Made by a program: the position numbers and the translations under genes. A stretch of 35,662 bases of DNA, taken from assembly GCA_035540955.1 (NCBI GenBank), contig DATLFP010000075.1, forward strand, positions 1 to 35,662, read 5' to 3'. This stretch comes from DATLFP01 sp035540955. GTDB lineage: Bacteria; Actinomycetota; Acidimicrobiia; Acidimicrobiales; CADCSY01. The notes below the pieces were generated by a model. That model did no database searches and was not told the DNA's origin. It was given only the letters and a program-made list of their open reading frames with translations. Shown in pieces: positions 29,309 through 35,662 of this stretch (position 1 is the stretch's first letter; the number at the start of each line of letters is the position of its first letter).

Positions 29309-30802
29309 GTGCCGGTGAAGGCGTTGTTGCGTCGGGTCGGGTGCCGACTGCGCGCCGACCGTGGTGCCCTCGTCGTGGTCGTCGTCGCCGTCATCTGGTT
29401 CGCCGTTCTGGCCCTCGACGTGTGGCGACGTCACGATCGGTTCGACACGTTCGACAACGACCTCGGCTTCCACACCCAGTTCGTGTGGCTGCTGTCGCGC
29501 GGACACTGGTTCTCGACGATCATCGGCCTGTCGCCGTTCGGTCACAACGCCACCTTCGGCTACTTCCTGTTCGTCCCGCTGGCGTGGACGGGTCTTCCGA
29601 TCGCCCACGTCCTCAACATCACGCAGGCGGCCGTGATCGCCCTCGGCGTCGTGCCCGTGTACCGCATCGCCCGGCGGCGGTTCGGTGACGAGTGGATCAC
29701 GGCGACGCTGCCCGTCGTCTACCTGCTGCACCCGGTCGTGGCGGGGAACGTGTGGGAGACGTTCCACCCCGAGGCCATGGCGATGACTGCGCTGCTCGCC
29801 GCCTACGACGCTGCCGATGAGCGTCGTTGGAAGCGCTTCTGGGTGTTCGGCGCGCTCGCCATCGTCTGGAAGAGCGACGTCGCGCTCTTCCTGGCCGTGC
29901 TCGCGGTGGTCGTCGCCTGGCGGTGGGACCGGCGAGTCGGCTGGCGGGCCTTCGCGATCGCCGGCGTGTGGTTCCTGCTCGCAACCTCCGTGATGATCCC
30001 GTCACTGTCGGGTGGCGGAACCGTCTACGGCGGGCTGTACGGCGACCTCGGCGACTCGCCTCAGCAGGTGGTGCAGAACTCGGTCAGCCACCCGAGCCGG
30101 TTCGTGCGCCGGCTCCGGGACGGGGAGCCGCACGTCTACTACAGCGATCTGGCGGCTCCGTACGCGTTCGTGCCGGTGCTATCGCCGATCAGTCTTCTGC
30201 TCGGGCTGCCCCAGAACATGATCAGCCTGCTGTCGGATGTGGAGTTCACGCGTGATCCGGTGGACAACCCCCACTACCAGGCGCTGCCGGTCGTCGCCCT
30301 GACCGTCGCGCTGGTCGAAGGCCTGGCGGTCGTGCGGCGCCGGCGGCCGAAGGTGCTCGCGCCGCTCGTCGTGGTCGTGCTCGCGTGCGCCGTGGCCTCG
30401 GCGATGGCCGAGGGCCCGTTGCCGTTCGGAGAGAAGTACGGCCACTTCTGGAGCGAGGACGGCGACCCGCTGCGTCACGCCAAGGAGCACGCCGTGTCGA
30501 TGCCCGGTGGCGACGACGTCGTGAGCGCGCAGTATCGGCTGGTCCCGCACCTCGCGGAGCGACGGATGATCTACTCGTTCCCGAACCCCTGGCGGCAGCT
30601 CTTCTACGGGGTCGATGGCACCGCGCGCCCCGATCCCGCCCGGGTCGAGTGGCTGCTCCTGGACGAGTCGGTGCTCCAGCCGGACGAGGTGCCGCTGCTC
30701 CGGTGCATCATCGAAGCGGGCACGTTCGAGGAGCGGTACCGGGAGGGAGCGATCGTGGTGTGGCAGCGGAACAGCCGCGACCCGGTCGATGTGGCCTGCT
30801 GA
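29309..30802 (+). CDS. DUF2079 multispanning membrane protein (GT-C-like)
   Basis: 497 residues from GTG 29309. One N-terminal helix (GALVVVVVAVIWFAVLALDV) is followed by the family motif around FDTFDNDLGFHTQFVWLLSR and then HNATFGYFLFVPLAW. About eight more helices follow and a soluble C-terminal domain of about 120 residues (VSMPGGDDVVSAQYRLVPHL onward) with Asp/Trp motifs. DUF2079 proteins share the GT-C topology of polyprenyl-phosphate-dependent glycosyltransferases; the acidic DN near residue 49 lies where catalytic Asp residues sit in that fold (inference). The acceptor is unknown. It is monocistronic by layout. Confidence 0.88.
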   Translation: MPVKALLRRVGCRLRADRGALVVVVVAVIWFAVLALDVWRRHDRFDTFDNDLGFHTQFVWLLSRGHWFSTIIGLSPFGHNATFGYFLFVPLAWTGLPIAHVLNITQAAVIALGVVPVYRIARRRFGDEWITATLPVVYLLHPVVAGNVWETFHPEAMAMTALLAAYDAADERRWKRFWVFGALAIVWKSDVALFLAVLAVVVAWRWDRRVGWRAFAIAGVWFLLATSVMIPSLSGGGTVYGGLYGDLGDSPQQVVQNSVSHPSRFVRRLRDGEPHVYYSDLAAPYAFVPVLSPISLLLGLPQNMISLLSDVEFTRDPVDNPHYQALPVVALTVALVEGLAVVRRRRPKVLAPLVVVVLACAVASAMAEGPLPFGEKYGHFWSEDGDPLRHAKEHAVSMPGGDDVVSAQYRLVPHLAERRMIYSFPNPWRQLFYGVDGTARPDPARVEWLLLDESVLQPDEVPLLRCIIEAGTFEERYREGAIVVWQRNSRDPVDVAC

Positions 30803-30874
30803 GCGGCAGCCAGCGCGTTGCTCGGCCGCGTCGTGGCGTTCCTCGTGCACCGGCTCGTGGGCGGGATCGCGTGG

Positions 30875-31129
30875 TCAGCTTCGCTGCTGGTTCGGTCCGT
30901 GGCGCTCCAGCAGCCACACGATCAACGCGGCGCCGAGGACGGCGAGAATGATCCCTCCACCATTCCTCCCGAACAGCAAGCCGCCGACCAAGCCGCCAAG
31001 AAGCGCACCGCCTAGGCCGACGAGAATCGTGGCGCCGATGCTCATCGGGTTCGGTCCGGGAATCGCTAGGCGTCCGAGCGCACCGACGATGAGACCCGTG
31101 AGAACGAGCGCGAGGAGGTAGCCGATCAC
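30875..31129 (-). CDS. GlsB/YeaQ/YmgE family stress-response membrane protein
   Basis: 84 residues, the standard length. Gly-rich paired helices: MIGYLLALVLTGLIVGALGR, then MSIGATILVGLGGALLGGLV and GGIILAVLGAALIVWLLERH, ending with a short polar tail. Members are small transglycosylase-associated envelope proteins induced by stress; the molecular role is unproven. The ATG (31129-31127) lies inside an 8-bp inverted repeat that may regulate it. Confidence 0.93.
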   Translation of the reverse strand: MIGYLLALVLTGLIVGALGRLAIPGPNPMSIGATILVGLGGALLGGLVGGLLFGRNGGGIILAVLGAALIVWLLERHGPNQQRS

Positions 31130-31148
31130 GTGGAAGAGTGTTCCACGT
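31128..31148. promoter_or_regulatory. Inverted repeat over the YeaQ-like start codon
   Basis: ACGTGGAA (31128-31135) and TTCCACGT (31141-31148) form a perfect 8-bp inverted repeat with a 5-nt centre. It covers the 5' end of the YeaQ-like gene and lies about 57 bp before the divergent PhyH start. It could be a regulator site or a translation-blocking hairpin; no evidence decides. Confidence 0.4.
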
Positions 31149-31204
31149 TCCGGGTGAGGCGAAAGCGCTTCCCCGCGCCGCCGCCCGCTCTCTACGTTGG
31201 CGCC

Positions 31205-32080
31205 GTGGGATCGGACCTCGAGGCGGCGGCGGCGCAGTGGCAGACCGAAGGCTGGGCGCTCGTCCCCGGACTCGTGCCCGAGACCGACGTCGACGGCGTC
31301 GCCGGTGACCTCGAGCGCCTCTACGCCGAGGACACCTTCGACGACTACAACCGGGCCAGCGGCGTCGGCGACGGCTCACCTGATGGTCGCAGGTTCCGCG
31401 GGTCGCAGTTCGACGGCATGCGCGGCTTCCCGCAGGAGGGGTGCACGGCGCTCAACGACCTCGTCGTGCACCCGCGCCTCGTCGAGTTCGCCCGGCTGGC
31501 GTTGGCCGAGGACGACGTGCGGATCTACCAGGCCGCGGTGTGGGGCAAGTGGGCCGGCGCCGTCAACTACGAGCAGCCGCTTCATCAGGACACCAACCAC
31601 ACGCTCCTGCCGCCACGCATGGAGCCCGGGTACTGGCACCTGGAGTCATTCCTGTACCTGTCCGACGTCGACGACGGCTGCGCGCCACCGCGACTGGTGC
31701 CCAACACCCGCGCGGGTGTGGCCTACGAGGACCTCTACGAGCACGAGGTCACCGCCACCGGAGGCCGCGGCACGCTGCTCGCCTACCGGTCGGACGTCTG
31801 GCACCGGGGCACGGACTTCGCCCGGCCCGACGCATCGCGCTTCGTGCTGGTCGTGGCGTTCCGCCCGGCGCAGGCGGACTGGTGGGGCTACGACGCATTC
31901 CCGAGGTTGGGCAGCGACGGGCGATTCCGTGCGTTCGTCGCCGGCAAGACGCCAGATGAGCTCGCCCTCTTCGGCATCCCCCGGCCGGGCCACGAGTTCT
32001 GGACCGAGCAGACCGTCGCGGCCATGGCGGCGAAGTACCCCGGGCTCGACATCACCCCGTGGCGGACCGGCCTCGGCTGA
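31205..32080 (+). CDS. Phytanoyl-CoA dioxygenase (PhyH) family protein
   Basis: 291 residues from GTG 31205 (MGSDLEAAAAQWQTEGWALV), preferred over the longer frame starting at 31130 because the family begins with this helix. It is an Fe(II)/2-oxoglutarate dioxygenase: iron triad H127-x-D129 (in LHQDTNH) and H200 (VWHRG), with R212 (ASRFVLVV) placed to bind 2-oxoglutarate. It lies convergent to the CmcJ/NvfI-like gene. The substrate (a hydroxylated lipid or CoA ester) is unknown. Confidence 0.92.
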   Translation: MGSDLEAAAAQWQTEGWALVPGLVPETDVDGVAGDLERLYAEDTFDDYNRASGVGDGSPDGRRFRGSQFDGMRGFPQEGCTALNDLVVHPRLVEFARLALAEDDVRIYQAAVWGKWAGAVNYEQPLHQDTNHTLLPPRMEPGYWHLESFLYLSDVDDGCAPPRLVPNTRAGVAYEDLYEHEVTATGGRGTLLAYRSDVWHRGTDFARPDASRFVLVVAFRPAQADWWGYDAFPRLGSDGRFRAFVAGKTPDELALFGIPRPGHEFWTEQTVAAMAAKYPGLDITPWRTGLG

Positions 32081-32096
32081 GCGCCGCCGGGCGCGA

Positions 32097-32139
32097 CTTG
32101 TGGCGGATCGCGTCGCCTGACGAAAGGAAGCGCCACAAG
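32097..32139. terminator. Long inverted repeat between convergent genes
   Basis: CTTGTGGCG (32097-32105) pairs with CGCCACAAG (32131-32139) across a 25-nt loop. It sits in the 86-bp gap between the convergent PhyH and CmcJ/NvfI-like genes, where a two-way terminator would be expected. The large loop and lack of T tract weaken it. Confidence 0.4.
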
Positions 32140-32166
32140 ACGTGATGATGGCGGGTGTGGTGAGGC

Positions 32167-33003
32167 TCAGCGCCAGATGCAGAGGGCGCGCATCTCCACG
32201 CTCGCCCGACGGTTCTCCGGGGCCTCGGGGATGGCCGGGTCGCGGAACGCGGAATGCGGCGTCCAGAACGGGCGCCCGGCGTCGGCGCACGCCGAGTCGT
32301 AGGTCCGCAGCAGCACCGCCTCGTCGGGCGACATGGCCGGGAACGTGTACCAGTGGTCGACCTCGCCGTGGGCCGGCGGGCGGAAGCCGAACGCCTCGAA
32401 GTCCAATCGCTCGCCCCCGTACTCGGGCACCAGGATCGCCACCCGCCGCTCCGGGTCCTCGACGTCGCGGGCGTCGCAGAAGGCGAGCGGATGATCGGGA
32501 CGGGCGGGCCCGACGTTGCGCCACAGCTGCAGCATCATCAGCCGGGACGCGGTCCGCAGGTCGTCCTGGGTGAGGCCGTGACGCTCCAGCACCCGCAGCA
32601 GGAACGCCTGGTACGGCCGCCCCTCTTCGGTGATCATCGCCCGGTAGTCGTCGGTGAAGTCGGAGTGCACGAACAGGATCGGTGCGTAGTCGGCGACCCG
32701 CTTGGCGACGGCCGGGTTGCGGAGGATCGAGGGGTACACCATCGCCACCTCGCAGCCGGTGAACGAGCGGGCGAGGTCGGCGAACTCGACGGCGCCGGGC
32801 CCGTCGATCAGCGCCTGGTCACTCCAGTCGTCCACCACCGCCGACGAGTGGGAGATGAGCTGGAAGCCGCAGTCGTCGAAGGGCAGCGCCTCCGACGTGA
32901 CCGCCCGCCCGTCGAGCACCGGCTGGACGACGGCCACGCCGACCTCGGGCCCGGCGTAGTTGAACGAGGCCTCGCAGAACACCGGCGCCGACATCACGGG
33001 CAC
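32167..33003 (-). CDS. CmcJ/NvfI-type oxidoreductase (Fe/2OG-like)
   Basis: 278 residues. Recognised features of the CmcJ/NvfI family, which also includes gibberellin GA4 desaturase-like proteins: VHSDFTDDY in the middle (His-x-Asp candidate iron ligands), LQLWRNVGPARPDHPLAFCD, WYTFPAMSPDEAVLLRTYDS, and the C-terminal HSAFRDPAIP with ENRRASVEMRALCIW. Start GTG 33003; ATG 32994 (MSAPVFCEAS) is as likely. Fungal and actinomycete members act in methoxylation, hydroxylation or ring rearrangement in secondary metabolism. In environmental actinobacteria the role is unknown. The neighbouring PhyH protein uses the same cofactor chemistry. Confidence 0.85.
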   Translation of the reverse strand: MPVMSAPVFCEASFNYAGPEVGVAVVQPVLDGRAVTSEALPFDDCGFQLISHSSAVVDDWSDQALIDGPGAVEFADLARSFTGCEVAMVYPSILRNPAVAKRVADYAPILFVHSDFTDDYRAMITEEGRPYQAFLLRVLERHGLTQDDLRTASRLMMLQLWRNVGPARPDHPLAFCDARDVEDPERRVAILVPEYGGERLDFEAFGFRPPAHGEVDHWYTFPAMSPDEAVLLRTYDSACADAGRPFWTPHSAFRDPAIPEAPENRRASVEMRALCIWR

Positions 33004-33068
33004 GGGGCGACGCTATCGCCCGCCACCGGCGCCTTCACGGTCGTGCCTTCACGCGCGAGTCTGACGGT

Positions 33069-33431
33069 GTGGCAGACGACTGGCGCACCGAGACCCTGCA
33101 GCGGATGCGAAAGCTGATCGAGGAGGCCGTCCCCGGCGTCGTCGAGGAAGCCAAGTGGATGAAGCCGAGCAATCCGGCGGGCGTGCCCACGTGGTCGCAC
33201 CACGGGATCATCTGCACCGGTGAGACCTACAAGGACTATGTGAAGCTGACCTTCATGAAGGGAGCGTCGGTGCCGGACCCGGCCGGGCTGTTCAACGCCA
33301 GCCTCGAGGGCAACGCCCGCCGGGCGATCGACATCCGCCGGGGCGAGAACGTCGACGCCCCGGCGTTCAGAGCGCTCGTGCAGGACGCCGCCGCCCTGAA
33401 CGAGCACGGGAAGCGGGCGGCTCGCCGCTAG
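33069..33431 (+). CDS. DUF1801 domain protein
   Basis: 120 residues from GTG 33069 (MADDWRTETLQRMRKLIEEA). The DUF1801 core is visible in EEAKWMKPSNPAGVPTWSHH, ICTGETYKDYVKLTFMKGAS and LEGNARRAIDIRRGENVD (the conserved R-x-I-x-[IL]). These are small alpha/beta proteins of the YdhG/YjhX type, of unproven function. Divergent from the CmcJ/NvfI-like gene with 65 bp between starts; convergent with the LLM gene. Confidence 0.9.
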   Translation: MADDWRTETLQRMRKLIEEAVPGVVEEAKWMKPSNPAGVPTWSHHGIICTGETYKDYVKLTFMKGASVPDPAGLFNASLEGNARRAIDIRRGENVDAPAFRALVQDAAALNEHGKRAARR

Positions 33432-33460
33432 GGCCTGGCTCCGTCAGACGCGCCCGACGA

Positions 33461-34333
33461 TCAGAGCGCCGGCGCCAGCCTCCGCCACTCGTCGAGGGTG
33501 AGGGCCCGCTGGTCCTCGGCGAGGACCTGGATGCAGACGTGGTCGGCGCCGGCGTCGCGGTGCTCCTGCACCCGCTTGGCGATGGCGGCCTCGTCGCCCC
33601 ACCCGAACAGCGCGTCGACGAGCCGATCGCTGCCGCCGTCGGCGATGTCGTCGTCGGTGAAGCCGTTGCGCTTCCAGTTGTTGGCGTAGTTGGGCAGGCC
33701 GAGGTACGTCCGCAGCGCCTGGCGGGCGATGGCCCGGGCCTTGTCGGGATCGGTCTCCAGCACGACGCCCACCTCGCTGGCCACCAGCTTGTCCGGCCCG
33801 ATGCCGTCGCGTGCCTGCTTCGTGAGCTCCGGCGTGACGAGGTAGGGGTGGGTGCCAGCCGTGCGGGTGCGGGCGAGCTCGAGCATCCTGGGGCCGAGGG
33901 CGGCGAGCATGCGATCGGAGGGCGCCAGCGGCGTGGTGGCGGCGTCGAGGCCGTCGAGGTACGCACTCGTCTTGGCCACCGGCTTCGCGTACGCGCCCGG
34001 CTCCTTGACGACGTCGATGAACGGCTGGTGGCTGATGCCGATGCCGCACATGAAGCGGGGACCGTGGGCGGCGGTGAGCTCGGCGTGCTTGGCCGCGGTC
34101 TCCTCCGGCTCGTGCATCCAGAGGTTGAGGATGCCGGTGGCGATCACCGCCTTCTCGGTCGCCCCGAGCAGGGTGGCGAGCGGCGTCCAGAGGTCGCCGC
34201 CGACGTCGGGGATCCAGAGCGTCGAGTAGCCGAGGCCTTCGAGCTCGGCGGCGGCGTCGGCCGCCTTGCCGAGGTCGCCGTAGCGGAGGTTCCCGCTCCA
34301 GATGCCGATGCGTCCGAGATCGTTGGTGGCCAC
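33461..34333 (-). CDS. LLM class F420-dependent oxidoreductase
   Basis: 290 residues, complete. A TIM-barrel flavin/F420 family member of the TIGR03620 type: start LGRIGIWSGNLRYGDLGKAA, ELEGLGYSTLWIPDVGGD, AVIATGILNLWMHEPEETAA, RFMCGIGISHQPF, and the C-terminal HRDAGADHVCIQVLAEDQRA. F420H2-dependent reduction of an organic substrate is expected, with the specific substrate unknown. ATG 34333 reads divergently from the BVMO gene across a 115-bp region with repeated operator-like motifs. It belongs to the same superfamily as, but is clearly different from, the truncated LLM at 84-509. Confidence 0.93.
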   Translation of the reverse strand: MATNDLGRIGIWSGNLRYGDLGKAADAAAELEGLGYSTLWIPDVGGDLWTPLATLLGATEKAVIATGILNLWMHEPEETAAKHAELTAAHGPRFMCGIGISHQPFIDVVKEPGAYAKPVAKTSAYLDGLDAATTPLAPSDRMLAALGPRMLELARTRTAGTHPYLVTPELTKQARDGIGPDKLVASEVGVVLETDPDKARAIARQALRTYLGLPNYANNWKRNGFTDDDIADGGSDRLVDALFGWGDEAAIAKRVQEHRDAGADHVCIQVLAEDQRALTLDEWRRLAPAL

Positions 34334-34345
34334 GCCCGAAACTTA

Positions 34346-34438
34346 GCGATCGTTCAGGATTCGGGCGAACCGGCCGGGGCGGGACGCGCCGGGAGCGCGC
34401 CGTCCTCTACCGTGCAGGGCGCAACCGAACGATCGTTC
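34346..34438. promoter_or_regulatory. Repeated CGATCGTTCAGG motif, candidate TetR operator pair
   Basis: GCGATCGTTCAGG lies at 34346-34358, 13 bp before the LLM start, and GAACGATCGTTC (34427-34438), a perfect 12-bp palindrome followed by AGGGGG, lies just before the BVMO ribosome site. The shared 12-mer CGATCGTTCAGG suggests one regulator covers both divergent genes. Palindromes of the CGAACG-type are common TetR sites in actinobacteria. Confidence 0.55.
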
Positions 34439-34448
34439 AGGGGGAGAG

Positions 34449-35662
34449 ATGGCGGTGCTCGAAGAGGAAGCGGCCGGCGCGCAGGATGGCAGCACGCCGA
34501 TCGACTTCGACGTCGTGGTCGTGGGCGCCGGGTTCGCCGGCCTGTACGCGATCCACGTCCTGCGCCAGCACGGGTTCCGCGTGCGCGCCTACGAGAAGGG
34601 CGACGGCATCGGCGGCACGTGGTTCTGGAACCGCTATCCCGGCGCCCGGGTCGACATCCAGAGCTGTGAGTACATGTTCACCAAGTTCGCCGATCTCGAG
34701 CAGGAGTGGGACTGGACCGAGCTGATGCCGGCCCAGGAGGAGATCGAGCGCTACCTGAACTTCGTGGCCGACCGCCTCGACCTTCGGCGCGACGTGCAGC
34801 TGGAGACGACGGTGACGGCGATGACCTTCGACGAGGCGACCTCGACGTGGACGACCGAGCTGTCGACCGGTGAGACCGTGCGGTCGCCGTTCGTGATCGC
34901 CGCCACCGGTTGCCTGTCGGCGCCGATCGAGCCGGCCATCGAGGGTCTGCACGACTTCGCCGGCGACACCATGTTCACCAACCGGTTCCCCAAGGAGGGC
35001 TACGACTTCACCGGGAAGCGGGTGGCGGTGGTCGGCACCGGATCGTCGGGCGTGCAGTCGATCCCGGTCATCGCCGAGCAGGCCTCGCAGCTGCACGTGC
35101 TCCAGCGGTCAGCCGCGTACACGATCCCTTCACCCAACCGGGTGCTCAACGAGGGCGAGCTCGAGGCGCTCAAGGCCGAGTATCCAGAGATCCGCAAGGC
35201 CCAGTGGGCGTCACCGATCGGCTCCGCTCGGTTCGGCGCCGTCTTCCAGGGCATGGAGCTGCCGAACATCCTCGACACGCCGCTGGAGGAGCAGCTGCAG
35301 CGGGTCGACGCGCTGGGCGTGATCGCCGCGTTCGTGTGGGGCGACACCCGGCTCGACGTCGAGGCCAACGACGCCGCCCGCAGGCTCTACGCCGAGGCGA
35401 TCAAGCGCATCGTCGATGACCCCCAGACAGCCGAAGACCTCGTGCCCCACTACCCGCTGGGCTGCAAGCGGATCATCATCGACCAGGGCTACTACCCGAC
35501 GTTCAACCTCGACCACGTGCACCTCGTGAACCTGCGGCGCACACCGATCGCGCGGGTGGTCCCCGAGGGCATCGAGCTGAGCGACGGCACCGTGCTCGAG
35601 GTCGACGCCATCGTCTACGCCACCGGCTTCGACGCCATGACGGGAGCGCTGTCGCGCATCGA
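34449..35662 (+). CDS. Baeyer-Villiger-type flavin monooxygenase (BVMO), 3' truncated by window
   Basis: At least 404 residues from ATG 34449 (GGGGGAGAG ribosome site), running off the window end; the family is usually about 500-600. FAD-binding GAGFAG is at 26-31, GIGGTWFWNRYPGARVD is typical of BVMOs, NADPH-binding GTGSSGVQSIP follows residue 190, and DAIVYATGFDA near the end. The BVMO fingerprint F-x-G-x3-H-x3-W-P here reads FAGDTMFTNRFP (170-181): both the His and the Trp are Phe. The enzyme would insert oxygen beside a ketone if active; the altered fingerprint makes that less certain. It is divergent from the LLM gene with shared operator-like motifs. Confidence 0.92.
   Translation, partial: MAVLEEEAAGAQDGSTPIDFDVVVVGAGFAGLYAIHVLRQHGFRVRAYEKGDGIGGTWFWNRYPGARVDIQSCEYMFTKFADLEQEWDWTELMPAQEEIERYLNFVADRLDLRRDVQLETTVTAMTFDEATSTWTTELSTGETVRSPFVIAATGCLSAPIEPAIEGLHDFAGDTMFTNRFPKEGYDFTGKRVAVVGTGSSGVQSIPVIAEQASQLHVLQRSAAYTIPSPNRVLNEGELEALKAEYPEIRKAQWASPIGSARFGAVFQGMELPNILDTPLEEQLQRVDALGVIAAFVWGDTRLDVEANDAARRLYAEAIKRIVDDPQTAEDLVPHYPLGCKRIIIDQGYYPTFNLDHVHLVNLRRTPIARVVPEGIELSDGTVLEVDAIVYATGFDAMTGALSRI

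Noticed and set aside
1..35662. CRISPR array, insertion sequences with terminal repeats, rRNA genes
   Set aside because: None was seen; the only repeats are the fold-back, att copies, short regulatory palindromes, integrase duplication and triplet tract.

Overview
The window is a 35.7-kb piece of a high-GC actinobacterial chromosome or metagenomic contig. Several features point that way: two LLM-class F420-dependent oxidoreductases, a Ddn-type deazaflavin nitroreductase, a PknB-like Ser/Thr kinase, an RsbW-type anti-sigma remnant, an ANTAR remnant, many GTG starts and many 4-nt ATGA/GTGA gene overlaps. The gene mix (DUF35 plus thiolase-like protein, nitronate monooxygenase, BVMO, LLM, SDR) would suit an Acidimicrobiia-type lineage, but that placement is an impression and was not tested.

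Left flank (1-6191) is ordinary lipid or xenobiotic metabolism. It holds an LLM oxidoreductase and SDR (minus strand), a HAD phosphatase (plus), a tightly overlapping nitronate monooxygenase, thiolase-like and DUF35 operon (minus), a thioesterase and a TetR regulator (plus). The first 146 bases are a 63-bp perfect inverted repeat with a 20-nt loop. The LLM reading frame shows this is almost certainly a fold-back assembly artefact at the contig end.

Accessory zone (about 6.4-24.8 kb). Positions 6540-10680 carry the eroded 3' end of an integrase, a frameshifted anti-sigma gene, a small ORF, a Ser/Thr kinase overlapping a polyacidic lipoprotein, and an intact tyrosine integrase. Next to that integrase is a 44-bp tRNA-Gly(GCC) 3'-end sequence, repeated perfectly 14 kb downstream (10636-10679 and 24790-24833). 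Each copy is followed by its own hairpin terminator. Between the copies lies an island with a DUF1778-GNAT toxin-antitoxin module with a textbook promoter/operator, a divergent Nramp-like transporter, an FAD-Rieske fusion with a small membrane protein, a truncated second integrase, a UspA/ABC ATPase/FtsX operon, a DUF2231 membrane protein and a P-type ATPase. Two scars of gene decay (about 13.4-14.4 kb and 16.4-16.7 kb) show it is a mosaic.

The UspA operon and the DUF2231/P-type ATPase pair diverge from one intergenic region. That region holds two GGGCCGAACG-containing boxes 42 bp apart, the better of which fits the mycobacterial DosR box with one mismatch. UspA, P-type ATPase and Ddn-type reductase are also typical DosR-regulon cargo, so a hypoxia/redox-stress island is the most interesting hypothesis here.

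Right flank (24.9-35.7 kb): a small membrane protein after a frameshifted DUF6629 gene, a second P-type ATPase, a Ddn-type reductase, a DUF2079 multispanning protein, a GlsB/YeaQ/YmgE protein, a PhyH dioxygenase, a CmcJ/NvfI-type oxidoreductase, a DUF1801 protein, a second LLM oxidoreductase, and a BVMO that runs off the end. The last two diverge across a shared palindromic operator-like motif.
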